Counted from the first letter of the stretch, positions 1 through 8,987 are shown. The stretch: 64,000 bases of DNA from an uncultured Prevotella sp. (GCA_900546345.1 URCI01000001.1:62001-126000), one strand, 5' to 3'. Numbers and translations: made by a program. Notes: generated from the sequence alone by a model not told the origin.

Positions 1-128
1 GTCTTCTCTATTCAGAAGGTATCCTTAAGGACGGCATTAAAAAGATCAAGAGCGAACTGCAGATGACCCCCGAGATCCAGTATATCTGTGACTTTGTCGA
101 GTCTTCCAAGCGCGGCATCATCAGATGA
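1..128 (+). CDS. lpxA: LpxA C-terminus (UDP-N-acetylglucosamine O-acyltransferase), partial
   Basis: The first complete codon is at position 3, and the frame runs 41 codons to TGA at 126-128. The fragment contains MTPEIQYICDFVESSKRGII, which matches the end of the C-terminal helical domain of LpxA in Bacteroidales (a PEI..I..FV..S.RG.I ending). LpxA transfers a hydroxyacyl chain from acyl carrier protein to UDP-GlcNAc, the first step of lipid A synthesis in the cytoplasm. The catalytic left-handed beta-helix lies upstream of the window. The following miaA gene is the neighbour I know from Bacteroides lpx operons, which supports the call. The identity rests on a short fragment and on this context. 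Confidence 0.8.
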   Translation, partial: LLYSEGILKDGIKKIKSELQMTPEIQYICDFVESSKRGIIR

Positions 129-218
129 TGAGGATTAAAAGCCGGTCATCCGACGCCTCAAGACCAATAAGTGGCATCACACGATCCATGAAGTTGAGAA
201 AACATTGTAATTTTATAA

Positions 219-258
219 GAGTTAGGAGCATACTTGCTTCTAACTCCTTTTCCTTTTT
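219..258 (+). terminator. Terminator-like hairpin between lpxA and miaA
   Basis: GAGTTAGGAGC (219-229) pairs with GCTTCTAACTC (236-246) through a six-base loop, with one G-U pair. It is followed by the T-rich run CTTTTCCTTTTTATG. The miaA start codon is at the very end of this run, so the hairpin lies just before the miaA start and could act as an attenuator for miaA as well as a terminator for lpxA. Confidence 0.6.
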
Positions 259-1173
259 ATGAAAACGCTCTTCGTTGTCCTTGGACCAACAGGTGTTGGT
301 AAAACAGAGCTATGTCTTTCCATAGCCCGCCATCTCCATTCTCCTATCATCAATGCTGACTCGCGGCAGATATTCAAAGAGATACCCATAGGCACAGCAG
401 CCCCCACTACCCAACAGTTGCAGTGTGTTCACCATTATTTCGTTGGCAATCACAGTTTGCAAGACTATTACAGTGCTTCGATGTATGAGCAAGACGCCAT
501 ACGCCTCATCATGCGACTCTTCAATGGTGAGGAAGACGGCAATGTCCACGAGAGGCTGTTACTTTCCGGTGGCAGCATGATGTATATCGACGCTGTATGC
601 AATGGCATTGATGACATCCCTACCGTACCAGACGAGGTACGCGAAAAACTGAAACGGCGGTTGAGCGACGAAGGTCTCCCTGCACTTGTCGATCAGCTCC
701 GTCAACTCGATCCCGTGCACTGGGCAATCGTAGACCGCAATAATCCCAGAAGAGTTGTCCACGCTTTAGAAATCTGCATCGCAACCGGCAAGACCTACAC
801 CTCTTTCCGTACTCATCAGAAAAAACATAGACCTTTCAACATTGTCAAGATAGGACTCAACCGCCCACGTGAGGAGCTCTACGAGCGCATCAATGCGCGT
901 GTACTGAAAATGGTAGAAGAAGGACTCGAACAGGAAGCCAGAGACGTGTTTCCTCTCCGCCATCTCAACTCACTCAACACGGTGGGATTCAAGGAGATGT
1001 TTGCTTACTTCGACGGTCTCATCCCCCGTGAGGAAGCTATCCGGCAAATACAGTCCAACACTCGGCAATATATGCGCAAACAGCTCACATGGTTCAAAAA
1101 AGACGACGCCATCCGTTGGTTCTCCCCCGACAACATTGAAGATATCTTAAAATATATAGATTCCATTCCATAA
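259..1173 (+). CDS. miaA: tRNA dimethylallyltransferase MiaA
   Basis: 304 aa, the usual MiaA length. The enzyme adds a dimethylallyl group to N6 of A37 in tRNAs reading UNN codons, the first step to ms2i6A. The P-loop GPTGVGKT is at residues 9-16, followed by the substrate motif NADSRQIF (residues 33-40) and IPIGTAAPT. GLNRPREELYERINARV and LNTVGFKEMF are the typical C-terminal half motifs, and QYMRKQLTWFKK matches the tRNA-binding R-K-QxTW.. segment. ATG is at 259, immediately after a T-rich run; no Shine-Dalgarno sequence is seen. It follows lpxA, with only the hairpin at 219-246 between them. Confidence 0.96.
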   Translation: MKTLFVVLGPTGVGKTELCLSIARHLHSPIINADSRQIFKEIPIGTAAPTTQQLQCVHHYFVGNHSLQDYYSASMYEQDAIRLIMRLFNGEEDGNVHERLLLSGGSMMYIDAVCNGIDDIPTVPDEVREKLKRRLSDEGLPALVDQLRQLDPVHWAIVDRNNPRRVVHALEICIATGKTYTSFRTHQKKHRPFNIVKIGLNRPREELYERINARVLKMVEEGLEQEARDVFPLRHLNSLNTVGFKEMFAYFDGLIPREEAIRQIQSNTRQYMRKQLTWFKKDDAIRWFSPDNIEDILKYIDSIP

Positions 1174-1189
1174 TCAATTATTATTTTAT

Positions 1190-1197
1190 TACTTTTG
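1190..1197 (+). promoter_or_regulatory. -7 box TACTTTTG for the PBP1A gene
   Basis: Matches the Bacteroidota TAnnTTTG -7 consensus, about 100 bases before the ATG at 1300. I see no clear TTTG -33 box at the right spacing. Confidence 0.5.
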
Positions 1198-1299
1198 TAA
1201 ACTACAGAATCACCCCGTATAGTCACACACAGGAATGCCGGACATGCCCTTCACAACAACGATGACATCTCCTGCAGTCATGCGATAACTGAAAGAATA

Positions 1300-3861
1300 A
1301 TGAAAAAATTAAAAGCTTTCACAAGTTGGTGCTGGAGAAAGGCACGCAACTTTTGGCCTTGGTACAAATCGCTCTATAAAGGACGAAAGTGGTATACCAA
1401 AACGCTCATCGCCTTTGTGTCTTGTATCGTAGCTTTCATGCTGTATCTGGGCGCCGTAGACATCAACTTCCTTTGGCTGTTTGGCAAGAGCCCCGGGTAT
1501 TTCTCCGGCATTATGGATCCCCAGACCAGCCAGGCTTCTGAAATCTATGCTGCCGATGGTACACTTATCGGCAAGTACTTCAATGAGAACCGCTCTCCCG
1601 TGAAATATGAGGAAGTGAATCCTTACTTCTTCAAAGCACTTATCGACACTGAGGACGAGCGCTACTACAAACGCCCTCGCGGCATGGCTGTTGACCCCAT
1701 AGGTATCTTCAGTGCCATAAAGGATGCCCTACTCCGTCATGACGGACGTGGCGCCTCGACTATCTCACAGCAGCTGGCTAAGAACATGTTTCGTGTTCGC
1801 TCACAATATTCTACTGGCTTGCTGGGCAAGATTCCCGGATTGAAGATCCTCATCGTCAAGAGCAAGGAATGGATTATCGCCACCAAACTGGAGACGGTAT
1901 ATAACAAAAAGGAAATCTTGACCATGTACGCCAACACCGTAGACTTCGGTTCCAACGCCTACGGTATCAAGACGGCAGCCAAGACCTATTTCGACACAAC
2001 ACCGAAAGACCTGACCACCGAGCAGTGCGCTCTGTTAGTCGGAATGCTCAAGGCCACCACGATGTACAACCCGCGTACCAATCCTAAGAACAGCTTAGCG
2101 CGCCGCAACACGGTGCTCCACAACCTCTACACCCACAGAGACCTCTCCCGCGAGGAGTGCGACTCCCTGCAGCAGATTCCTATCCAGCTCCACTTCAAAG
2201 TTGAGGAGAACTACGACGGACAGGCCATGTACTTCCGCGAGGCTATCGCCAATGAGCTTCAGGACTGGTGCAAGGAAAATGGCTACGACCTCTACAGCAG
2301 CGGTCTGAAGATCTACACCACGCTGGATCCCAAGATGCAGAAATACGCTGAGGAAGCTGTCCTCAAGCAGATGAAAATTGTTCAGCGTAACTTCGACAGT
2401 GAATGGGGAGCCAACAAGAAAGGTGTGTGCTGGTATGACGAGAACGGCAATGAAGTGCCTCATTTCATTGAGGACATTGCTCAGCGCTTGCCTCAATACA
2501 AGCAGTTACTGGCTAAATATGCCAACAATCCGGACTCCATCTCCTACTACATGAACAAGCCTCACATGGTCAAGCTCTTTGATTATGACAAAGGTACCAT
2601 TGAGAAAGAGATGTCTACTCTCGACTCCATCCGTTATATGGTGCACTTCATGCACTGTGCCATGGTCGCCATGGAACCAGAGACAGGTGCTATCCGCGCT
2701 TATGTGGGTGACGTAGACTTCAAGACTTGGAAGTTTGACAAGGCAGAGGCTACCCATCAGCCGGGCTCAACCTTCAAACTCTTCGTCTATACCGAAGCCA
2801 TGAACCAGGGACTTACACCTTGTGACAAGCGTCGCGACGAGTATATCTCCATGCAGGTTTATGACAAGAAGAAGCATGAGATGACCACCTGGACACCCAC
2901 AAATGCCAATGGTACTTTCTCTGGCGACTCACTAACGCTGCGCAGTGCTTTCGCAAGAAGTATCAACTCTGTAGCTGTCCGCGTGGGTCAGGAAGTTGGC
3001 ATCAAGCGCATCATTGAGACTGCTCAGGCAATGGGCATCAAGAGCCAACTCGATGACGAGCCTTCACTGGCACTTGGATCCAGCGATGTCAAACTGCCAG
3101 AGCTCCTCAACGCATATTGTGTGGTAGCCGCCAATGGCCGCCATCATGATCCCGTTATGGTCACACGCATCGTTGACAAAGACGGTAATGAAGTCTACTC
3201 CGACAACAGTCAGGCCACTCAGGTCATTCCGGTGAAGAGTGCATACTTGATGCAACAGATGCTCATGGCCGGCACCCACGACCCGGGCGGCACGTCCACC
3301 TCCCTGTCATCTTCGGACTATGCCGGTTCGTTCTTCCGCGATACAGACTTTGGTGGAAAGACCGGAACGTCCAACAGCCACGCCGATGCATGGTTCATGG
3401 CCGTGAGCCCCAAGCTTTGCGTCGGTGCATGGGTAGGCGGCGAATACCGCAGCATTCACTTCAAGAGCGGCCGGCTGGGCCAAGGATCCCGCTCTGCGCT
3501 ACCGATCTGCGGCTACTTCATCAAGTCGGTATTCAGTGATCCCGCATATAAGAAATACCATGGTCACTTTGCCAAACCCGATGATGAAAGCATCACTTCG
3601 AGCATGTATAATTGTGTGACCTATATTGCTCCTGTCAAGCACGACACCGTCCGTCATGACAGTGCACATTATGTCAGCAACGAGGAAGTCATTCTTGACG
3701 AAGATGGCAACCCTGTGGAAGAGCCCCAGACACCCACACAGTCCTCTTCTAAAACGGCACCTGCTACAACAAGCAGCAAAACGACAACCAAGACAGAAGA
3801 CAATAAAAACACAAAGAAACACAAAAAGACGACAGAAGAGGTCAACTTCAACAACTTATAA
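1300..3861 (+). CDS. Class A penicillin-binding protein (PBP1A-like), bifunctional
   Basis: 853 aa. It polymerises and cross-links peptidoglycan at the outer face of the inner membrane. A basic cytoplasmic N-terminus is followed by one membrane segment (about residues 35-55). The GT51 glycosyltransferase domain has TEDERYY (catalytic Glu118) and GASTISQQLAKNMF. The usual FY.H.G motif reads YYKRPRG here, so the conserved His is Arg. The transpeptidase domain has STFK (Ser490, Lys493), SIN (554-556) and KTGTS (from Lys687). The tail of about 60 residues is rich in Ser, Thr and Lys, probably disordered and wall-facing. A small gap (21 bases) separates it from the helicase gene, so the two may be co-transcribed. 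Confidence 0.94.
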   Translation: MKKLKAFTSWCWRKARNFWPWYKSLYKGRKWYTKTLIAFVSCIVAFMLYLGAVDINFLWLFGKSPGYFSGIMDPQTSQASEIYAADGTLIGKYFNENRSPVKYEEVNPYFFKALIDTEDERYYKRPRGMAVDPIGIFSAIKDALLRHDGRGASTISQQLAKNMFRVRSQYSTGLLGKIPGLKILIVKSKEWIIATKLETVYNKKEILTMYANTVDFGSNAYGIKTAAKTYFDTTPKDLTTEQCALLVGMLKATTMYNPRTNPKNSLARRNTVLHNLYTHRDLSREECDSLQQIPIQLHFKVEENYDGQAMYFREAIANELQDWCKENGYDLYSSGLKIYTTLDPKMQKYAEEAVLKQMKIVQRNFDSEWGANKKGVCWYDENGNEVPHFIEDIAQRLPQYKQLLAKYANNPDSISYYMNKPHMVKLFDYDKGTIEKEMSTLDSIRYMVHFMHCAMVAMEPETGAIRAYVGDVDFKTWKFDKAEATHQPGSTFKLFVYTEAMNQGLTPCDKRRDEYISMQVYDKKKHEMTTWTPTNANGTFSGDSLTLRSAFARSINSVAVRVGQEVGIKRIIETAQAMGIKSQLDDEPSLALGSSDVKLPELLNAYCVVAANGRHHDPVMVTRIVDKDGNEVYSDNSQATQVIPVKSAYLMQQMLMAGTHDPGGTSTSLSSSDYAGSFFRDTDFGGKTGTSNSHADAWFMAVSPKLCVGAWVGGEYRSIHFKSGRLGQGSRSALPICGYFIKSVFSDPAYKKYHGHFAKPDDESITSSMYNCVTYIAPVKHDTVRHDSAHYVSNEEVILDEDGNPVEEPQTPTQSSSKTAPATTSSKTTTKTEDNKNTKKHKKTTEEVNFNNL

Positions 3862-3882
3862 AGTTAAAGGCCCCACAACTTT

Positions 3883-5730
3883 ATGAACGATCATCACGAC
3901 GATCCTATCGATTTGGAGAACCCGGAGATGCAACAGGCTCTCCAAATCATACAATTTACCCATCGCTCGCTTTTCCTCACCGGAAAAGCGGGGACGGGTA
4001 AATCTACTTTTCTCAGGTATGTAGCTGCTCACACCAAAAAGAAACATATCATCTTGGCACCAACGGGCATTGCTGCTATCAACGCTGGCGGTTCCACACT
4101 TCACAGTTTCTTCAAAATCCCCTTTCATCCGCTTGTTCCTAATGACATCCGATACACCGTCAGACATCTGCGACAGACGATGAAGTACAATGCGGAGAAG
4201 ATCAAGATCATCAAAAGCCTCGAACTGATCATCATCGATGAGGTGAGTATGGTCCGGGCCGACATCATTGACTTCATTGACAAGATTCTTCGTGTCTATT
4301 GCCATCGCATGCGCGAGCCCTTCGGAGGCAAACAGCTTCTGCTTGTCGGCGATGTCTATCAGTTGGAACCGGTCGTCAAGGAAGAAGACCGCCAGTTGCT
4401 CAGTCCTTTCTACCGATCTGCTTTTTTCTTTGATGCCAATGTCTTTCAGCAGATGCAATTGGTATCCATAGAACTAAAAAAGGTATATCGACAAAGCGAT
4501 CCCACTTTTCTTCATATCCTTGACCACATCCGTTCAGCTCAAGTGACCGATACTGATCTGATGCGTCTCAACCGCCAGGTAGAAAATAGCACGACTGTTT
4601 CTGCCCCGCTCTCCTCCACACCATCGTCAACTACCCAAGTAGCAAAAGCAGACACCCCATCATTGTCTTCTTCTCAAGAGGGTGAAAAGAATGAAAAAGA
4701 CAAAAGAGAAGAACTCTCCATCACGCTTTCCACCCGTCGGGACACAGTCGACTATATCAATGATCAGAAGCTCGCACGGCTGCCTGGCAACCCCGAAGTG
4801 TTTATCGGCATGATCGAAGGAGAGTTTCCGCTCAACAGTCTCCCCACTCCACAAGAGCTGCATCTGAAATTAGGAGCTCAAGTGTTGTTTGTCAAGAACG
4901 ACCGGGAGCACCGGTGGGTCAACGGCACACTGGGCACCATCACCGCCTTTGATGAGGATGAGCACGAACATATCCTCGTCAGAACAGAGGACGGGAATGA
5001 AGTGGATGTGGAACGAGAGATCTGGAGCAATATGCAATACTCCTATAACGAACAGGAGAAGAAGATCGAGGAAAAAGAGCTGGGAACATATACACAATTC
5101 CCGTTGCGACTGGCTTGGGCCATCACTGTGCACAAGAGCCAGGGGCTCACCTTCAATCATGTACGCATCGACTTCACCGGCGGCGTCTTTGCCGGAGGTC
5201 AGACTTATGTGGCTCTTTCGCGTTGCCGTTCCTTGGAGGGCATCACACTGAAGTCCCCCATTCAGCGCAGCGAGATCTTTGTCAGGCAGGACGTTGTTGA
5301 CTACGCCAAAAGCAACTACAACAACACCCAGATCATCAGCAAAGCCTTGCAACAGTCTAAGGCCGACAAGGAATACTACGATGCCGTCAGTGCTTTTGAC
5401 AAAGGAGACATGCAGGCCGCTTTGGATCATTTTTTTATTGCCATCCACAGTCGCTACGACATCGAGAGGCCGATTGCCAAGAGATATCTACGCAGAAAAC
5501 TCGACATCGTCAACCGACAGAGAAAAGAGATAGAAGCACTTAAGGCAAAACAACTAAAGACACAAGAGTTTCTTAAACACCTTGCGGCCGAGTATGTCTT
5601 GATGGGCAAGGAATGCGAGCACGAGGGCATCATCGAGGCTGCCATCCGCAACTATGAGAAGGCTCTCACACTCTATCCCGAATATCCAAGGATTGCGGAG
5701 AAGATCAAAAAACTGAAAAAGAAAAAATAA
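3883..5730 (+). CDS. Pif1/RecD-like superfamily 1 helicase with C-terminal repeat region
   Basis: 615 aa. Residues 25-60 hold the Walker A motif GKAGTGKST. LELIIIDEVSMVRADI is the Walker B (DEVSM) typical of Pif1/RecD enzymes, and AWAITVHKSQGLTFNHVRID is the C-terminal UvrD_C_2 motif. These DNA helicases unwind 5'-3'; the exact substrate is not known. A Ser/Thr-rich stretch (about residues 235-275) interrupts the helicase core. The last 120 residues are helical and end in a TPR-like unit (IRNYEKALTLYPEY), so this is a helicase joined to a protein-interaction tail. Bacteroidota often carry such proteins, annotated as AAA family ATPase. The stop is followed directly by a 22-base repeat array and a terminator. 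Confidence 0.85.
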   Translation: MNDHHDDPIDLENPEMQQALQIIQFTHRSLFLTGKAGTGKSTFLRYVAAHTKKKHIILAPTGIAAINAGGSTLHSFFKIPFHPLVPNDIRYTVRHLRQTMKYNAEKIKIIKSLELIIIDEVSMVRADIIDFIDKILRVYCHRMREPFGGKQLLLVGDVYQLEPVVKEEDRQLLSPFYRSAFFFDANVFQQMQLVSIELKKVYRQSDPTFLHILDHIRSAQVTDTDLMRLNRQVENSTTVSAPLSSTPSSTTQVAKADTPSLSSSQEGEKNEKDKREELSITLSTRRDTVDYINDQKLARLPGNPEVFIGMIEGEFPLNSLPTPQELHLKLGAQVLFVKNDREHRWVNGTLGTITAFDEDEHEHILVRTEDGNEVDVEREIWSNMQYSYNEQEKKIEEKELGTYTQFPLRLAWAITVHKSQGLTFNHVRIDFTGGVFAGGQTYVALSRCRSLEGITLKSPIQRSEIFVRQDVVDYAKSNYNNTQIISKALQQSKADKEYYDAVSAFDKGDMQAALDHFFIAIHSRYDIERPIAKRYLRRKLDIVNRQRKEIEALKAKQLKTQEFLKHLAAEYVLMGKECEHEGIIEAAIRNYEKALTLYPEYPRIAEKIKKLKKKK

Positions 5731-5861
5731 AAGTCCACGAAAAGGAAAATAAAAGTCTGCAAAAAGGAAGGGAGATGTTTGCAAAAAGGAAAACAGAAGT
5801 CTATATCAAGACAAAATAAAAGTCTGTAGATAGGAGAAGCAAAGACCTACAAAAAGAAGAA
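5729..5861 (+). repeat. Degenerate 22-base tandem array in the 3' UTR of the helicase gene
   Basis: Six units start at 5729, 5751, 5773, 5795, 5818 and 5840. All are 22 bases apart except for one inserted T at 5817. Shared pattern: AAAAGTCTgcAAAAAGGaA. The first unit overlaps the stop codon and the last runs into the terminator stem at 5861, so the array is the whole 3' UTR. 22 is not a multiple of three, and no frame is kept open, which argues against coding. Confidence 0.75.
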
Positions 5862-5899
5862 ACTTTCAACGCCCGTCATTAGACATGGCGCTGAAAGTT
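5861..5899. terminator. Bidirectional terminator between converging genes
   Basis: AACTTTCAACGCC (5861-5873) pairs with GGCGCTGAAAGTT (5887-5899): 13 pairs with one G-U, loop 13 bases. It is followed by TTTTATTTT on the plus strand. The minus-strand gene ending at 5901 reads into the same hairpin. Confidence 0.8.
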
Positions 5900-5900
5900 T

Positions 5901-6362
5901 TTATTTTGCTTTTCTTCTGGCCATCTTTCTGAAAGCTTGCCGATGAAACTTTTCTTCTGCCTTGATCACGGCAAGTACCTTGCCGGGAGACAACACCTTG
6001 CAGAACTTCAGATGATAGGCCTGTTGGATCTTCTTCATCTCCAAATCGATCTTGTCGCACTCTTTGATTGCCCTGAGGCTTGCAGCGTCATCACTTGTGT
6101 CGGTATGCGCATACAATCTCATTTTCCCGAACAATGCACGTTGCTTGCTCTGCATCTCCCGGAAGAGTGGGAAGAATCGTGAAGCCTCAACAGGCGTTAG
6201 ACACGCCTCTGTCGTGATAAATTGTTCCATGTCCGCCTCAAACTGTGCGGGATTGAAACGTGGTGGCTGTGGAGGCTGTGCGAAAGTGACCAATGACAGT
6301 AGGAAAAACACCATCAGAAGCCTTAAACGCCGTTTGTTGTCCATCAAAATATATTTCATCAT
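5901..6362 (-). CDS. Spy/CpxP-like small periplasmic protein
   Basis: 153 aa. A signal peptide (residues 7-28, RRLRLLMVFFLLSLVTFA) is followed by a Pro-rich segment and a helical domain. The sequence LTPVEASRFFPLF is a variant of the LTxxQ repeat of Spy/CpxP and zinc-resistance proteins, which act as periplasmic chaperones or stress sensors. Its place as the last gene after an ECF sigma factor and a short membrane protein is common in Bacteroidota, where such proteins are thought to be part of the sigma regulon. The next gene upstream ends 5 bases away. The family is inferred from pattern, not from a strong motif. Confidence 0.6.
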   Translation of the reverse strand: MMKYILMDNKRRLRLLMVFFLLSLVTFAQPPQPPRFNPAQFEADMEQFITTEACLTPVEASRFFPLFREMQSKQRALFGKMRLYAHTDTSDDAASLRAIKECDKIDLEMKKIQQAYHLKFCKVLSPGKVLAVIKAEEKFHRQAFRKMARRKAK

Positions 6363-6367
6363 ACTCT

Positions 6368-6754
6368 TTAATTAGCATCCGCCATATAGGCATACATGTC
6401 GTTTGTGTCCATCATCGTATAATCTGTCATAGCGTCAAACCCCGACCAAGTGCTCGTCGCCACATGTTGTGCAGAAGATGTCACTGGCTGTGTGCCCATC
6501 TTTCCACTGCTCAGATGCAGGAAAAGAAAGGCCAGGCACGCCGCACTGACGCTCCCTGCCGACCACATAAAGCCGGGCCTGCGCCACAAAGGTCTTTGCG
6601 GGCGCAGTGGCACAACAGACGCGGAAGACTTCTTGTTCTGCTCCGACAGTCGCATCTCCAACTGCTTGGCAAAGTCTTCGAAATAATGATCAGGAACCCT
6701 AAACGGATTCTCGTGACCCAGATGCTTCTCAATATATCTTTCGTCCTTATCCAT
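6368..6754 (-). CDS. Putative anti-sigma factor, single-pass membrane protein
   Basis: 128 aa. The N-terminus (MDKDERYIEKHLGHENPFRV PDHYF, about residues 1-30) is the cytosolic motif often found next to ECF sigma genes in Bacteroidales: a short acidic segment ending in NPFxVPxxYFxxF. One membrane helix follows at about residues 62-82 (SAGSVSAACLAFLFLHL). The C-terminal 45 residues are polar and Met/Thr/Asp-rich, on the periplasmic side. Lying directly after the sigma factor gene suggests that it binds and restrains the sigma factor. No known anti-sigma zinc motif (HxxxCxxC) is present, so the role is inferred from position. Confidence 0.55.
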   Translation of the reverse strand: MDKDERYIEKHLGHENPFRVPDHYFEDFAKQLEMRLSEQNKKSSASVVPLRPQRPLWRRPGFMWSAGSVSAACLAFLFLHLSSGKMGTQPVTSSAQHVATSTWSGFDAMTDYTMMDTNDMYAYMADAN

Positions 6755-6826
6755 ATCTAATGATTCCTATGATTGCATATCAACAATAAGTTGATGGTTT
6801 CTATATGTCACTATGATTATGACGTA

Positions 6827-7396
6827 TCAAATCTCAGACTGTTTAATCACGGCTGCGATTTTTTTCACTGCGAGATGATAGCTGGCTTTCAAGGCGCCCT
6901 CACTGGTACCTAAAGCCTTACTGATCTCGGAATATTTCATATCGTCGTAGTATCTCATGCAAAAGACCGTACGCTGTACATCGGGCAACAGGGCGATGGC
7001 AGCCTGCAATCGGCATTGCAGTTCATCACCGTCGAAATAGCTGTCGGCCTTAAGTTGCATCGCTACCGCCGTGAGCGCTTCCCCGCTCACCTCATTGACG
7101 CGTTCCTGGTGTCTGAGAAAATCGAGGGCCTCATTGACTGCAATGCGATAGAGCCATGTCGAGATCTTAGCATCACCACGGAAAGAGTCGAGTTTGTTCC
7201 ATGCTTTTAAAAAAGTGTTTTGCAACACATCATTGGCATTGTCATGAGTGAGCACCATTCTTCTGATCTTCCAGTAAAGGGGCTCGCTATAGCGTGCGAC
7301 CATCTTGGAGAAGGCCGCGCGGCAGGAAGAGGGATCAGTCAGCTCTCTCTTCAGCGTCTCGTCATCGTATTTTGGAAAATGATCTTGTTGCCCCAT
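6827..7396 (-). CDS. ECF-type RNA polymerase sigma factor (sigma-70 family)
   Basis: 189 aa from the ATG at 7396. Region 2 is clear: NDVLQNTFLKAWNKLDSFRG and ISTWLYRIAVNEALDFLR. Region 4 has ALLPDVQRTVFCMRYYDDMK YSEISKALGTSEGALKA, a helix-turn-helix that reads the -35 element. An upstream ATG at 7426 would add ten residues and overlap the end of the L,D-transpeptidase gene by 20 bases; I prefer 7396 because it avoids the overlap and the added residues look unlike the family. It sits between the transpeptidase and the anti-sigma-like gene in one minus-strand unit, so it may control envelope functions including its own operon. Confidence 0.9.
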   Translation of the reverse strand: MGQQDHFPKYDDETLKRELTDPSSCRAAFSKMVARYSEPLYWKIRRMVLTHDNANDVLQNTFLKAWNKLDSFRGDAKISTWLYRIAVNEALDFLRHQERVNEVSGEALTAVAMQLKADSYFDGDELQCRLQAAIALLPDVQRTVFCMRYYDDMKYSEISKALGTSEGALKASYHLAVKKIAAVIKQSEI

Positions 7397-7406
7397 TCTT
7401 TTATGA

Positions 7407-8987
7407 TTAAAGGGAGGTTCCCCCATAGCAATAGTTTTTCAGCCATGCCATCATCACTTGATCGTAGCCGTAGACATCGTCATAGTGCTGCAAGACACCA
7501 TCCGATGACGGCCACAGCGTGAAATAAGTGATAAAGATCGGAATCTTCGGCTCGACTTTTACCCGCCCGACGAGCATGTCTCTTCTCAGCGTGTCTGCAA
7601 CGGCCTGCTGCCGGTCAGTGAGTTCCTCCTTCGGCTTGCCCAGAGGCGACACGTCGGCTTGCATCGAATAAGCAATCTTCTCTGCCATTGCACTACGTTG
7701 GTCGCCTAGAAGATACAAAGCCAGCTCATAAGGATGCTCCACCCTCACGCACCCATGACTGACACCTCTGTCCTCCTGCTGGAAGACGCCACGTGAGGAA
7801 GTGTCATGGAGATAGATCGAGAAGTCGTTATTAAAACGGAAGATGATACGTCCCAGCGCATTGCCTTCCCCGCCTTCCTGTATGACAAGATACTCACCAC
7901 TCTCAAGCATCGCCCGGTTGCACTGCGACACAGGGATGATCTTACCCGTGGACCGTTCCCGGATAAAATAATGTTTACTTTGGAAATAACCAGAGCTCAA
8001 CCGATGGACAATGCTCTTCTTGACGATGCTCTTAGGGATGATCCACTGTGGATTCACGTCCATGCAATAGATATAGCTCGACAGCAGAGGTGTCTTGGTC
8101 TCCAAAGAGCCCGATGCCACTCTCATCGTCAACGCACGTTCCCCGTCGACGGCCCAAAGATGATAAGCAGGAATGTTCACTACCACAAAACGACGATGCA
8201 TATGAGGATAGTCAGCCAAGCGCCAGCGACAACGCTCCATATTGACCAACAGCGTATTGTAGCCATACCTCTTCCGCATCTGTCTGTCCAGGAATGTGCG
8301 GCGCAGGCTGAGATAAAGTGGATCATCAGGCATCACGCTGTTCAGAAAAGCCGGGAGGCTGTCAGGACGGACTGCACGTATAGCCTGCCGGAAGAATGCC
8401 CGGTCGGGATGATCCATCTTCAGCGCAAAGAGCGTCCTATAGACCTTTTCCGGCGAGTCTTGCTTTTTGAGATCCAACCGGTTGAAGACATCTGTGGGAT
8501 TGACAAAGCCAAAGCGTTGACCAAAGACATAGCGGAGATAAGCCTTCGTGAGGTTATATTCCAGTCGGGCTACCACTTGGCTGGCTGTATTGCGCCGGTC
8601 GAAACGTAGTTCCCGCATGCGCTGCAAGTCTTTTCTGATTTGCGGCATACGGAACTTAACTTCACTCAAACCAATACTGTCTACTTCCTGCAAATGAGCC
8701 AATAGTGTGTCGACACGGCTATCCACGCCTTTTCGGCTGATCCAGACAAAGTCATGATGGCGAAGATAAAACCCTTTCACTCTACGATCCACCAACATCG
8801 AATCATCGTCGTTGCGAATCATAGAGTCCAGTCCTTCCTGCACTTTACGAATGGAAACACGCTCTCTGCGCTGGCTCAAACTGTCATAATACGAAAGCGT
8901 CAGCTGCATATTGGGATTAGGCACATGCTCCCGGCATGAGCCCAACACGATTACGAAAAGACAAATAATACCAATACGCCCTTTCAT
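7407..8987 (-). CDS. L,D-transpeptidase (YcbB/LdtD-like lipoprotein)
   Basis: 526 aa from the ATG at 8987. This start gives the signal IGIICLFVIVLGSC, a lipobox with Cys18 as lipidation site; an upstream frame start (9068) would bury it and overlap the previous gene. Residues 290-470 form the YkuD catalytic domain, with HDTSSRGVFQQEDRGVSHGC as the catalytic His...S-H-G-C-V-R-V signature; the Cys is the nucleophile. The N-terminal 280 residues resemble the scaffold of YcbB-type enzymes. Such enzymes make 3-3 cross-links in peptidoglycan from the periplasmic side. Adjacent to an ECF sigma factor, it may be part of a cell-wall stress response, which is an inference from gene order. Confidence 0.87.
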   Translation of the reverse strand: MKGRIGIICLFVIVLGSCREHVPNPNMQLTLSYYDSLSQRRERVSIRKVQEGLDSMIRNDDDSMLVDRRVKGFYLRHHDFVWISRKGVDSRVDTLLAHLQEVDSIGLSEVKFRMPQIRKDLQRMRELRFDRRNTASQVVARLEYNLTKAYLRYVFGQRFGFVNPTDVFNRLDLKKQDSPEKVYRTLFALKMDHPDRAFFRQAIRAVRPDSLPAFLNSVMPDDPLYLSLRRTFLDRQMRKRYGYNTLLVNMERCRWRLADYPHMHRRFVVVNIPAYHLWAVDGERALTMRVASGSLETKTPLLSSYIYCMDVNPQWIIPKSIVKKSIVHRLSSGYFQSKHYFIRERSTGKIIPVSQCNRAMLESGEYLVIQEGGEGNALGRIIFRFNNDFSIYLHDTSSRGVFQQEDRGVSHGCVRVEHPYELALYLLGDQRSAMAEKIAYSMQADVSPLGKPKEELTDRQQAVADTLRRDMLVGRVKVEPKIPIFITYFTLWPSSDGVLQHYDDVYGYDQVMMAWLKNYCYGGTSL

